Below are positions 52,637-60,854 of a stretch of 64,000 bases of DNA, one piece after another (within the stretch, counting starts at the first letter, position 1; every line of letters begins with the position of its first letter). Where the stretch lies: contig NZ_JAPJIV010000013.1 of NCBI RefSeq assembly GCF_026241895.1, forward strand, positions 1-64,000, read 5' to 3'. Under the pieces are notes generated by a model that ran no database searches, had not been told where the DNA came from, and saw only the letters and a program-made list of their open reading frames with translations. This DNA is from Pseudomonas sp. RIT-562. GTDB taxonomy: Bacteria > Pseudomonadota > Gammaproteobacteria > Pseudomonadales > Pseudomonadaceae. A program made the position numbers and the translations under genes.

Positions 52637-53139
52637 CCCGGTCCACCTTGCTGAACGCCCTGATGCTGACTCCGTTGATTGGTGCCACTTACTCGTGGAA
52701 AACCGCTCTGGGCGTATGGCTGATGTTCGTCGCAGCCAACAGCGCATTCGGCTTGGCCATGGCAGGCCTGCGCGGCCGACTGGTACCTGCCAGCCACCTT
52801 TTGGCCGCAGTGCTCCTGGCGGCGACGCTGACCAGTTGCCTGCAACTGGCCATGCAAGCCTGGGCCCTGCAATGGCACCAGCAGCTCGGACTGTACTCAG
52901 GACTGATTGCCTTGCAATGCGTGGTGCTGGAGCACAGCGGATTTCATCAGCGCCCATGGCGTGAGCGCCTGCTTCAGGGTGCAGTATTTGGCTTACTGAT
53001 GGTGGGCCTGGGCGTATTACGCGAATTGCTTGGCGAGAGTGGATTACGCCTGGCCACTCTTGCGCCGGGCGGCTTCATTCTGCTGGGCCTGTTAGTCGCT
53101 GCCTGGCAAGCCTGGGCCCGACCCACCTCATCGAATTGA
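52633..53139 (+). CDS. rnfE: Short RnfE-like membrane subunit
   Basis: A 168-residue, highly hydrophobic protein that is about 60 residues shorter than E. coli RsxE. The first cysteine segment (ALVQLLGLCPLLAVT in RsxE) is replaced by NALMLTPLIGATYSW; the second (IPLIVTNCIVVGRAEAF) survives as GLIALQCVVLEHSGF (Cys about residue 96). LATLAPGGFILLGLLVA resembles the LPPGAFIGLGLML end. Start overlaps rnfG by ATGA. Only partial RnfE function is likely. Confidence 0.75.
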   Translation: MTRSTLLNALMLTPLIGATYSWKTALGVWLMFVAANSAFGLAMAGLRGRLVPASHLLAAVLLAATLTSCLQLAMQAWALQWHQQLGLYSGLIALQCVVLEHSGFHQRPWRERLLQGAVFGLLMVGLGVLRELLGESGLRLATLAPGGFILLGLLVAAWQAWARPTSSN

Positions 53140-53163
53140 TCCATGCGAGGAAACGCACTGCCC

Positions 53164-53802
53164 ATGAATGCCGCAAAACGTCTGGAAATTTTCCGCAGGC
53201 TGCACGAAGACAACCCGGAACCAAAAACCGAGCTTGCCTACTCCTCCCCGTTCGAACTGCTGATTGCAGTAATCCTCTCGGCGCAGTCGACCGACGTCGG
53301 AGTCAACAAGGCCACTGCCAGGCTTTACCCCATAGCCAATACCCCGGCGGCTATCCATGCACTGGGCGTCGAGGGACTGTCGGAGTACATCAAGACCATC
53401 GGGCTGTTCAACAGCAAGGCGAAGAATGTCATCGAGACCTGTCGTCTTCTGGTGGAACGCCACGGCGGCGAGGTGCCGCAAACCCGCGAAGAACTGGAGG
53501 CGTTACCGGGCGTGGGTCGCAAAACCGCGAATGTGGTGCTTAACACCGCGTTTCGGCAACTGACCATGGCGGTGGACACTCACATTTTTCGGGTGAGCAA
53601 CCGTACCGGAATCGCTCCAGGCAAGAACGTGGTCGAGGTTGAGACAAAGTTAATGAAGTTTGTGCCCAAGGAATATCTACTCGACTCCCACCACTGGCTG
53701 ATCCTCCACGGACGCTATGTGTGCCTCGCGCGCAAGCCTCGCTGCGGTAGCTGCCGCATCGAAGACTTGTGCGAATACAAGCACAAGACTTCGGACGATT
53801 GA
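53164..53802 (+). CDS. nth: Endonuclease III
   Basis: A 212-residue DNA glycosylase/lyase that removes oxidised pyrimidines. The helix-hairpin-helix LPGVGRKTANVVLN (about residues 112-125) with the catalytic Lys, AVDTHIFRVSNR with the catalytic Asp (about residues 135-146), and the [4Fe-4S] loop CLARKPRCGSCRIEDLC (C-x6-C-x2-C-x5-C) are intact. Start at 53164 (MNAAKRLEIF); GAGG lies 12 bases upstream, and a slightly longer start has none. It follows rnfE by 24 bases, as in the P. aeruginosa rnf-nth order. Confidence 0.95.
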   Translation: MNAAKRLEIFRRLHEDNPEPKTELAYSSPFELLIAVILSAQSTDVGVNKATARLYPIANTPAAIHALGVEGLSEYIKTIGLFNSKAKNVIETCRLLVERHGGEVPQTREELEALPGVGRKTANVVLNTAFRQLTMAVDTHIFRVSNRTGIAPGKNVVEVETKLMKFVPKEYLLDSHHWLILHGRYVCLARKPRCGSCRIEDLCEYKHKTSDD

Positions 53803-53908
53803 GTGGCTATTGGATTTATTGATCAACCGATTGAAAAAATCTTTTTTACCCGCTGGGAGATTATCGATATAAGAGGCGCCAAAGGCATCTTTAGCCTGGA
53901 GTTAACCT

Positions 53909-54088
53909 ATGAGCACTGGCAAAGAGCAATTGGACGTCGAGGACGATTTTACTCCCGTGGAGGCTGATGACGCCGAACCGGTGGTGGAAGTGGCAAAGAC
54001 CAACCTGAGCAAGCGCCGCACTATCGATAATTTGCTCGAGGAGCGCCGACTGCAAAAGCAACTGGCGGATTACGATTTTGACTTGTGA
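53909..54088 (+). CDS. PA3496-family putative regulatory protein
   Basis: A 59-residue acidic protein that reads MSTGKEQLDVEDDFTPVEAD and ends LADYDFDL, with a basic central SKRRTIDNLLEERRLQKQ stretch that may be a helix. This matches the small PA3496 family I recall next to nth in P. aeruginosa. GGAG is seven bases upstream of the ATG. A terminator follows at once. Its role is unknown; short charged proteins like this have been called regulatory only by weak analogy. Confidence 0.8.
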   Translation: MSTGKEQLDVEDDFTPVEADDAEPVVEVAKTNLSKRRTIDNLLEERRLQKQLADYDFDL

Positions 54089-54094
54089 AACCTT

Positions 54095-54120
54095 AAAGCC
54101 TCCCGAAACGGAGGCTTTTT
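54095..54120 (+). terminator. Terminator after the PA3496-family gene
   Basis: AAAGCCTCC, loop CGAAAC, GGAGGCTTT then T: 9-base stem, seven bases after the stop. Confidence 0.92.
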
Positions 54121-54154
54121 ACTATGCGCTCAACCTCGATCAGCGCTTGCGCCG

Positions 54155-54781
54155 TCAAACCAGACCATTGCGTTGAGCGAGCTCGATCAGGTCGACCAGA
54201 GAACGTGCATTGAGTTTTAGGAGCAAGCGGGTTTTGTAAGTGCTGACTGTCTTATTGCTAAGGAACATTCCGTCAGCAATTTCCTTGTTGGTTTTTCCTT
54301 TTGCCAGTTGTTGCAAGACCATCATCTCGCGTCCCGATAGACGGTCCACCATATCAGCTTCACTGGCATTACCCAGACTTGAGCGCACGGTATGCAGCGC
54401 TTGATTGGGGAAGTAACTGTATCCCGACAGTACAGCCTTGATTGCACTTAGCAATTCCGTGAGGTCCTGCTGTTTGCATACATACCCGGCCGCGCCCGAC
54501 TGCATGCAACGCATGGAAAAATGCCCCGGTGCCTGTGAAGTCAATATCAGTACTTTCATCGGCATCACAGGTGATGCCAGCCGCGCGATGACTTCCAACC
54601 CGTCCAACTTCGGTATTCCGATATCCAGAATGACAATATCCGGCATATGGTCGCGGGCAAGTTGCAATGCGTCGACGCCATTATCCGTTTCTGCAACGAC
54701 TTCGTAGCCATGACGCTCCATCAGCATACGCACCGCAAGACGAATGACGGGGTGATCATCCACGATCAGCACTTTATTCAT
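54155..54781 (-). CDS. Orphan NarL/LuxR-type response regulator
   Basis: A 208-residue response regulator: receiver VDDHP (about residues 7-11), phosphoacceptor in IVILDIGIP (Asp about residue 54), TSQ and a K (in YVCKQQD), then a LuxR helix-turn-helix LSGREMMVLQQLAKGKTNKEIADGMFLSNKTVSTYKTRLL (about residues 148-187). It is close to the BvgA/EvgA/RocA type, which normally needs an unorthodox sensor kinase; none is in this window. The start is taken at 54781. Its upstream region is the start of the A+T-rich patch. Confidence 0.87.
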   Translation of the reverse strand: MNKVLIVDDHPVIRLAVRMLMERHGYEVVAETDNGVDALQLARDHMPDIVILDIGIPKLDGLEVIARLASPVMPMKVLILTSQAPGHFSMRCMQSGAAGYVCKQQDLTELLSAIKAVLSGYSYFPNQALHTVRSSLGNASEADMVDRLSGREMMVLQQLAKGKTNKEIADGMFLSNKTVSTYKTRLLLKLNARSLVDLIELAQRNGLV

Positions 54782-55266
54782 GGGCAAGTCCAATTTTCGC
54801 TGTTCGAATTTTTAGAGCAGGCACAATAGCCTAGTCGTTTCACCCATGGCATGGTGCCCCCCCCGCCCGCGCACACCAAGAGACATACCCTACAAAACAT
54901 AAGGAAAATTCCTACAAAAAATCCTTGAACTGAGCGAGCCGGAATGATGGCACTGCCTGCAAAAATCCATTTTGACCCAGTTTTTTGTATCGGAATGCAA
55001 GATCGCCAATTTGTATCAATTCCAGAAAATTCACCAAGTCGTCGCGATGGATCAAATCAACCTAACACCCAGGGCAAACCTGGCACGCAATTGTCGATCT
55101 GATATTTATGAGGGCCAGAGCAATAATTACCGACAAAAACAACAATCATTCACGCTAAAAAGAGTGCATATTGAAACCACAACACCCCCAACTTAACGGA
55201 GGGCTATATCCCAAACATTTCGTAATTCAGGCTAATTAGCAAAACCCATTAAAATGAGTAAACGTC
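54782..55266. other. 485-base A+T-rich intergenic region with repeated CCTACAAAA
   Basis: No gene seen. CCTACAAAA occurs at 54889-54897 and again at 54911-54919, 22 bases apart (two helical turns), with AGGAAAATTCCT in between (54902-54913). A homopolymeric C run (54857-54864) follows the start. The stretch is clearly poorer in G+C than flanking genes from about 54880 to 55266. Likely promoters lie at both ends; a small RNA cannot be ruled out. Confidence 0.6.
54889..54919. promoter_or_regulatory. Candidate response-regulator operator
   Basis: Two CCTACAAAA direct repeats 22 bases apart flank the near-palindrome AGGAAAATTCCT, about 110-140 bases upstream of the response-regulator gene. BvgA/EvgA-type regulators bind TTCCTA-like half-sites, so it may be an autoregulatory site. 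Inferred. Confidence 0.4.
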
Positions 55267-55899
55267 ATGGACAGACTCAAGAAGAAAATAACCAACCCCA
55301 TGTCAATAATTGCGATATTCGCAACATTGTCTGAAGCATCTGCAGCCGTCTCACTGCCTTTTCTCGACAACGATGATCGAGAAATGTATGTCTGGTTTCT
55401 AATCAGTTTTCCGTTCTATTTGCTATTTCTGTTCTTTGCTACATTGAACTTCAACTACCGCGCACTCTACGCACCTTCCGATTTCAAGTCTGATGAGCAT
55501 TTCATGGAACTTACCGGTGGCAAAGGTACTTCCCTGAGCCCACTCAATACTGAGCCTGAGGCAGCTAGGCCACCCAACCTGACCCAGTGCTTTGCCCGCC
55601 TGTCCGAGCGAATCAAGCACCTCTACGTAATCGACATGCGCGCTGACGACTGCAACGCCGAGATTCGCGCCAAACTCAAGGATATTCAGCAAATCGAGGG
55701 TAAACGTGCGCATCTGGTGGTTTGCATTACGTCTACCGCCTCTCAGGAATTGCTCAGCAAGTGCGCGATGCTGAAACCCCGGAAGAAATACGGCAGCACC
55801 ATGAGCTGCATATCTTTCAATCTGGATTCAAGAGAACTGAAATTCATCGCGCAACCTTGTCCACCTGCAGATCTGGGCGCTGTCGCCCCAATGCAATGA
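55267..55899 (+). CDS. Unknown two-TM membrane protein in the A+T-rich patch
   Basis: A 210-residue protein of no family I can name. Residues about 14-33 (IIAIFATLSEASAAVSLPFL) and 41-62 (MYVWFLISFPFYLLFLFFATLN) are hydrophobic and joined by a short acidic loop (DNDDRE), giving a hairpin with the N- and C-termini on the same, probably cytosolic, side. This is followed by NYRALYAPSDFKSDEHF and a soluble tail (about residues 75-210) with several cysteines, including HLVVCITSTASQELLSKCAML. I recall a similar two-TM plus LYAPSDF module in other bacterial proteins with varied tails, some near defence genes, but I cannot verify it. The start is poorly defined (GAGTAAACGTC upstream). Confidence 0.7.
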   Translation: MDRLKKKITNPMSIIAIFATLSEASAAVSLPFLDNDDREMYVWFLISFPFYLLFLFFATLNFNYRALYAPSDFKSDEHFMELTGGKGTSLSPLNTEPEAARPPNLTQCFARLSERIKHLYVIDMRADDCNAEIRAKLKDIQQIEGKRAHLVVCITSTASQELLSKCAMLKPRKKYGSTMSCISFNLDSRELKFIAQPCPPADLGAVAPMQ

Positions 55900-55991
55900 G
55901 GTGAATAGGACAAGACGGCAATGAATACACCCCACCCAACGCACGAGGCCGGAGACAGGCAACAATGATTTCAAACAAACCATTTCAAAAA

Positions 55992-56020
55992 AAAAGGCCT
56001 TGTCGATGACAAGGCCTTTT
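55992..56020 (-). terminator. argG terminator
   Basis: AAAAGGCCTTGTC and GACAAGGCCTTTT pair perfectly over 13 bases with a 3-base loop; T run on both strands. Lies 20 bases past the argG stop. Confidence 0.94.
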
Positions 56021-56039
56021 ATGCATTGGCTTACAGGGC

Positions 56040-57257
56040 TTAGAACAGCTTGCGACCCTTGTTCGCGGCAATGCGCATGCGCAACGCGTTGAGCTTGATG
56101 AAGCCCGCTGCGTCGGCCTGGTTGTAGGCACCGCCGTCTTCTTCAAAGGTTGCGATATTGGCATCGAACAACGATTCGTCGGACTTGCGACCGGTGACGA
56201 TCACGTTGCCTTTGTAGAGCTTCAGGCGCACAACGCCATTCACGTGCGCCTGGGATGCGTCGATCATCTGTTGCAGCATCAGACGCTCAGGGCTCCACCA
56301 GTAACCGGTGTAGATCAGGCTGGCGTATTTAGGCATCAGCTCGTCTTTGAGGTGAGCCACTTCACGATCCAGGGTGATCGATTCGATCGCACGGTGAGCG
56401 CGCAGCATGATGGTGCCGCCAGGAGTTTCGTAGCAGCCACGGGACTTCATCCCCACATAACGGTTCTCGACGATGTCGAGACGGCCGATACCGTGTTCGC
56501 CACCGATACGGTTCAGGGTCGCCAGAACTGTGGCCGGGGTCATTTCGACGCCGTCCAGCGCGACGATGTCGCCGTTGCGGTAGGTCAGTTCCAGGTATTG
56601 AGCCTTGTCTGGAGCCTTCTCCGGGGAGACGGTCCATTTCCACATGTCTTCTTCGTGCTCGGTCCAGGTGTCTTCCAGCACGCCGCCTTCATAGGAGATG
56701 TGCAGCAGGTTGGCATCCATCGAGTACGGGGATTTCTTCTTGCCGTGACGCTCGATCGGAATCGCGTGCTTCTCGGCGTAATCCATCAGCTTCTCGCGGG
56801 ACAGCAGGTCCCACTCGCGCCATGGAGCAATCACTTTTACACCAGGCTTCAAGGCATAGGCGCCCAGTTCGAAACGAACCTGGTCGTTACCTTTGCCGGT
56901 GGCGCCGTGGGAAATCGCGTCAGCGCCGGTTTCGTTGGCGATTTCGATCAGGCGCTTGGCGATCAACGGACGAGCGATGGAAGTACCCAGCAGGTACTCA
57001 CCTTCGTAAACGGTGTTGGCGCGGAACATCGGGAAAACGAAATCGCGCACGAACTCTTCGCGCAAATCGTCGATGTAGATCTCTTTGACGCCCATGGCCT
57101 GAGCCTTGGCGCGTGCAGGTTCGACCTCTTCGCCCTGCCCCAGGTCAGCGGTGAACGTCACCACTTCACAGTTATAAGTATCCTGCAGCCACTTGAGGAT
57201 CACCGAAGTGTCCAGGCCGCCGGAATACGCCAGAACGACCTTGTTTACGTCCGCCAT
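56040..57257 (-). CDS. argG: Argininosuccinate synthase
   Basis: A 405-residue cytosolic enzyme joining citrulline and aspartate with ATP in arginine synthesis. AYSGGLDTSVILKWL (about residues 9-23) is the PP-loop ATP motif, GATGKGNDQVRFE (about residues 117-129) binds citrulline/aspartate, and RIGGEHGIGRLDIVENR is a further family segment. Normal length. It precedes motY across a divergent? no, same-strand 130-base gap. Terminator follows. Confidence 0.97.
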   Translation of the reverse strand: MADVNKVVLAYSGGLDTSVILKWLQDTYNCEVVTFTADLGQGEEVEPARAKAQAMGVKEIYIDDLREEFVRDFVFPMFRANTVYEGEYLLGTSIARPLIAKRLIEIANETGADAISHGATGKGNDQVRFELGAYALKPGVKVIAPWREWDLLSREKLMDYAEKHAIPIERHGKKKSPYSMDANLLHISYEGGVLEDTWTEHEEDMWKWTVSPEKAPDKAQYLELTYRNGDIVALDGVEMTPATVLATLNRIGGEHGIGRLDIVENRYVGMKSRGCYETPGGTIMLRAHRAIESITLDREVAHLKDELMPKYASLIYTGYWWSPERLMLQQMIDASQAHVNGVVRLKLYKGNVIVTGRKSDESLFDANIATFEEDGGAYNQADAAGFIKLNALRMRIAANKGRKLF

Positions 57258-57386
57258 GCCATCACTCCACGGGGTTCTACGGAAAGCCGTCGAGTCTACC
57301 GGTCATGCGCGTTAATTTACAGAGGCGCGACAGCTTATGACGACGAAGCGACAGATTCTGTCGAGAGCGCGACGATGACCGACCGG

Positions 57387-58304
57387 TCAGGAAGTTGCCG
57401 GCGCGTTGCCGGGCGCGCTGATCTGAGGGGCGACCTGAGGGCTGGCCTTGTCCGACGCCACACGCTCCAGGCGCACTGCAACCCGGCGGTTCTTCGCCCG
57501 GTTGGCGGCGCTGGTGTTGGGTGCCAGCGGATAACGTTCGCCGTGGAAACGCAGGGTCACCTGGGACTCGAGAATGCCATTGGCCTTGAAGAATTCCATC
57601 ACCGCCAGGGCGCGGCGCCGAGACAGGTCACGGTTGGTCAAGCGGTTACCGCTGTTGTCCGAGTGGCCATCGAGTTCGATATGATTGACCGTCGGATCGG
57701 CCTTCATATATTCCAGCATCACCTGCAACTGGCCCTTGGCGCGGGCGTCGAGATCCATGCTTTCACCGGGGAAACCGATCTGCGACTGCCTCACCTGTTC
57801 GAAATTCTTCGGCAACAGCTTCGCCACACAACCCTGATAGTCGTTGAACGCCTGGCTGAACTTGACGGGCAACAGCCGCACTTCCGAGACCCGCCCATCA
57901 CCCGACGAATGCCGTATCACCGGGCTGCGGCCGTCGAGCAAACCACTGATCAGGCGGCCGGCCTGGACCTGGGACGTATTGAACAGCACGTTGCCACTGC
58001 CAATCTGCACCGAACCCAGGTTGATGTCGCCACGCCCTGGCTGCCAGGGCGCCGCAGCCGCCAGCAGCGTCGCCGAGCCACCGCCGATCATCGCGTTGTA
58101 GGCCGTAAGGCGGAACACTGCCTGCTCGCCCGCGCGGCGGACGAACTCGCCCGAGCCGAAGTCGGTGATCGGCTGGGCCAGACGGCATTCGAATTTGTCG
58201 CCTTCGACCGTCCACTCGGTGCTTTCCAGACGGGTCTGGAACGTCAGCGCCATCGCGGGGACGCTGGCAAACACACTGAACAAGGCTAAATAACGCTGGC
58301 GCAC
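57387..58304 (-). CDS. motY: MotY-like periplasmic OmpA-family flagellar motor protein
   Basis: A 305-residue exported protein with a signal peptide (about residues 1-19, SVFASVPAMA), a MotY-type N-terminal domain that contacts the T ring, and a C-terminal OmpA peptidoglycan-binding domain with HIELDGHSDNSGNRLTNRDLSRRRALAVMEFF (about residues 205-236) and the RRVAVRL end. It anchors the stator in sodium-type or Pseudomonas motors. The start is a GTG at 58304, six bases after GGAG; a GTG four codons earlier has no site. Context argG-motY-pyrC matches P. aeruginosa. It is divergent from pyrC. Confidence 0.9.
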   Translation of the reverse strand: MRQRYLALFSVFASVPAMALTFQTRLESTEWTVEGDKFECRLAQPITDFGSGEFVRRAGEQAVFRLTAYNAMIGGGSATLLAAAAPWQPGRGDINLGSVQIGSGNVLFNTSQVQAGRLISGLLDGRSPVIRHSSGDGRVSEVRLLPVKFSQAFNDYQGCVAKLLPKNFEQVRQSQIGFPGESMDLDARAKGQLQVMLEYMKADPTVNHIELDGHSDNSGNRLTNRDLSRRRALAVMEFFKANGILESQVTLRFHGERYPLAPNTSAANRAKNRRVAVRLERVASDKASPQVAPQISAPGNAPATS

Positions 58305-58463
58305 GGCAGGCTCCACTGGCTTCTACAACTGAAAGACCGACACTGACTTGTTTACGGCATACCTGTTGGATATCGGAAGGTTGTCGCAAAACTTGATAGC
58401 GAGTGCCTGGAAGAGTCTTTTCCGGTAGCATTCCCCTCAGTTTGACCCGCCTGGAATCCCCTC

Positions 58464-59510
58464 ATGTCCGACCGCCTGACCCTGCTGCGTCCCGACGACT
58501 GGCACATTCATCTTCGCGATGGTGCCGTGTTGACCAATACCGTCGCGGATGTCGCGCGCACCTTTGGTCGCGCCATCATCATGCCCAACCTGGTACCTCC
58601 GGTGCGCAACGCGGCTGAAGCCGATGGTTATCGCCAGCGGATCCTCGCTGCTCGTCCATCCGGCAGCCAGTTCGAACCGCTGATGGTGCTGTACCTGACC
58701 GACCGCACCCAGCCTGAAGAAATTCGCGAGGCCAAGGCCAGCGGATTTGTGCATGCCGCCAAGCTGTATCCGGCCGGCGCCACCACCAACTCGGATTCTG
58801 GCGTTACCAGCATCGACAAGATCTTCCCGGCGATCGAGGCCATGGCCGAAGTCGGGATGCCTTTGCTGATCCACGGTGAAGTCACTCGCGGTGATGTCGA
58901 CGTCTTCGATCGCGAAAAAATCTTCATCGACGAGCACATGCGTCGAGTGGTCGAGCGCTTTCCGACCCTCAAGGTCGTGTTCGAACACATCACTACTGCA
59001 GACGCCGTGCAGTTCGTCAACGAGGCCCCGGCCAACGTCGGCGCAACCATCACCGCGCATCACCTGCTCTACAACCGCAACCACATGCTGGTAGGCGGAA
59101 TTCGGCCGCACTTCTACTGCCTGCCGATCCTCAAGCGCAATACCCACCAGGAAGCCCTGCTCGACGCCGCCACCAGCGGCAGCGCCAAGTTTTTCCTGGG
59201 CACCGATTCGGCGCCCCACGCCCAGCACGCAAAAGAAGCAGCGTGCGGTTGTGCAGGTTGCTACACCGCTTATGCGGCCATCGAGATGTACGCCGAGGCG
59301 TTCGAGCAACGCAATGCGCTGGACAAGCTCGAAGCTTTTGCCAGCCTCAACGGCCCGCGCTTCTACGGCCTGCCGGCGAACACCGATCGTATCACCCTGG
59401 TCCGCGAGGAGTGGACCGCCCCAACCAGCCTGCCATTTGGCGAGCTGACCGTTATCCCGCTGCGCGCCGGTGAAAAACTGCGCTGGCGCCTGCTGGAGGA
59501 ACACGCGTGA
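58464..59510 (+). CDS. pyrC: Dihydroorotase
   Basis: A 348-residue zinc enzyme of pyrimidine synthesis that closes carbamoylaspartate to dihydroorotate. DDWHIHLRDGAVL (about residues 11-23) supplies two metal histidines, GATTNSDSGV and IHGEVTRGDVDVFDREKIF follow the carbamylated Lys site (AAKLYPAGATT, about residues 97-107), and GTDSAPHAQHAKE is the last metal-binding segment. Type II/homodimer length. The rnt gene overlaps its stop, in one operon. Confidence 0.96.
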   Translation: MSDRLTLLRPDDWHIHLRDGAVLTNTVADVARTFGRAIIMPNLVPPVRNAAEADGYRQRILAARPSGSQFEPLMVLYLTDRTQPEEIREAKASGFVHAAKLYPAGATTNSDSGVTSIDKIFPAIEAMAEVGMPLLIHGEVTRGDVDVFDREKIFIDEHMRRVVERFPTLKVVFEHITTADAVQFVNEAPANVGATITAHHLLYNRNHMLVGGIRPHFYCLPILKRNTHQEALLDAATSGSAKFFLGTDSAPHAQHAKEAACGCAGCYTAYAAIEMYAEAFEQRNALDKLEAFASLNGPRFYGLPANTDRITLVREEWTAPTSLPFGELTVIPLRAGEKLRWRLLEEHA

Positions 59511-60181
59511 GTGAAGACCATTACGACGACGAACAGGAAGGTCAAGGCGGCGGTGGTTCGCGCCACCCGATGGCTGCCCGCTTTCGTGGGTACCTGCCAG
59601 TCGTTGTCGACGTTGAAACCGGTGGTTTCAACTCTGCCACTGACGCCCTGCTGGAAATCGCCGCTACCACGATTGCCATGGACGAAAAAGGCTTCGTGTA
59701 TCCGGACCACACCTACTTCTTCCGTGTAGAGCCTTTCGAAGGGGCGAACATTGAGGCCGCAGCACTGGAGTTCACCGGGATCAAACTCGATCATCCGCTG
59801 CGCATGGCGGTGAGCGAAGAGACTGCCCTGACCGACATTTTCCGCGGCATCCGCAAGGCTCTCAAAGCCAACGGTTGCAAGCGCGCGATCCTGGTCGGCC
59901 ACAACAGCAGCTTCGACCTGGGTTTCCTCAACGCGGCCGTTGCCCGCCTGGACATGAAACGTAACCCGTTTCACCCGTTTTCCAGCTTCGACACCGCGAC
60001 CCTCGCCGGCCTCGCCTACGGTCAGACCGTTCTGGCCAAGGCTTGCCAGGCCGCCGACATCGACTTCGACGGTCGTGAGGCGCACTCGGCTCGCTACGAC
60101 ACCGAGAAAACCGCTGAGCTGTTCTGCGGCATCGTCAATCGCTGGAAGCAGATGGGTGGCTGGGAAGACTTCAACGACTGA
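59507..60181 (+). CDS. rnt: Ribonuclease T
   Basis: A 224-residue 3'-to-5' exoribonuclease that trims tRNA and other stable RNA ends. VVVDVETGGFN (about residues 31-41) carries the DEDD Asp/Glu, LVGHNSSFDLGFL (about residues 131-143) the next Asp and GREAHSARYDTEKTAEL (about residues 189-205) the His/Asp; all four acids are visible. The start is GTG at 59507, overlapping the pyrC TGA. Ends with a bidirectional terminator. Confidence 0.95.
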   Translation: MSEDHYDDEQEGQGGGGSRHPMAARFRGYLPVVVDVETGGFNSATDALLEIAATTIAMDEKGFVYPDHTYFFRVEPFEGANIEAAALEFTGIKLDHPLRMAVSEETALTDIFRGIRKALKANGCKRAILVGHNSSFDLGFLNAAVARLDMKRNPFHPFSSFDTATLAGLAYGQTVLAKACQAADIDFDGREAHSARYDTEKTAELFCGIVNRWKQMGGWEDFND

Positions 60182-60204
60182 GGCCTCCCATTTATCCCAC
60201 CCAT

Positions 60205-60235
60205 AAAAAAACCGGCCTCAGCGGCCGGTTTTTTT
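60205..60235. terminator. Bidirectional terminator between rnt and peroxiredoxin
   Basis: AAAAAAACCGGCC and GGCCGGTTTTTTT with a 5-base loop; long T runs on both strands between convergent genes. Confidence 0.93.
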
Positions 60236-60251
60236 GTGCCTCGAATGCGCC

Positions 60252-60854
60252 TTACAGGGCAGCAGCATTCTCGGTCAGGTAAGCAGCAACGCCTTCAGTC
60301 GAAGCGGTCATGCCCTTGTCGCCTTTTTTCCAGTTGGCAGGGCAGACTTCGCCGTGCTCTTCGTGGAATTGCAGAGCGTCGACCAGACGGATCAGCTCTT
60401 CCATGTTACGGCCCAGCGGCAGGTCGTTGATGATCTGCGAACGGACAACGCCTTTGTCATCGATCAGGAACGCGCCACGGAAAGCCACGCCGCCTTCGGA
60501 CTCAACGTCGTAGGCCTTGGCAATTTCGTGCTTCATGTCAGCAGCCATGGTGTAGCGAACCTGGCCAATACCGCCATTGTTCACTGGAGTGTTGCGCCAT
60601 GCGTTGTGGGTGAAGTGCGAGTCGATCGACACCGCGATCACTTCTACGTTGCGGGCCTTGAAGTCGGACATGCGGTTGTCCAGAGCGATCAGCTCGGACG
60701 GGCAAACGAAGGTGAAGTCCAGCGGGTAGAAGAACACCAGGCCGTATTTGCCTTTGATGGCCGACGACAGGGTGAAGCTGTCTACGATTTCGCCATTGCC
60801 GAGTACGGCCGGTACGGTGAAGTCAGGGGCTTGTTTGCCTACGAGTACGCTCAT
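60252..60854 (-). CDS. 2-Cys peroxiredoxin (AhpC/Prx1-like)
   Basis: A 200-residue thiol peroxidase that reduces peroxides. Peroxidatic Cys in PLDFTFVCPSELIALD (about residue 51) and resolving Cys in HGEVCPANWKKGD (about residue 172). Typical 2-Cys length and arrangement. The ATG at 60854 is nine bases after GGAGATATC; the longer frame has no site. In P. aeruginosa the same gene lies between rnt and bfd. It is divergent from bfd across an iron-regulated spacer. Confidence 0.94.
   Translation of the reverse strand: MSVLVGKQAPDFTVPAVLGNGEIVDSFTLSSAIKGKYGLVFFYPLDFTFVCPSELIALDNRMSDFKARNVEVIAVSIDSHFTHNAWRNTPVNNGGIGQVRYTMAADMKHEIAKAYDVESEGGVAFRGAFLIDDKGVVRSQIINDLPLGRNMEELIRLVDALQFHEEHGEVCPANWKKGDKGMTASTEGVAAYLTENAAAL

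Noticed and set aside
54794..55266. Open frame 54972-55196 in the A+T-rich spacer considered as a gene
   Set aside because: No ribosome site and a random-looking protein.
56244..58289. 681-residue open frame opposite argG and motY
   Set aside because: Runs over two well-supported genes and has no domain pattern.
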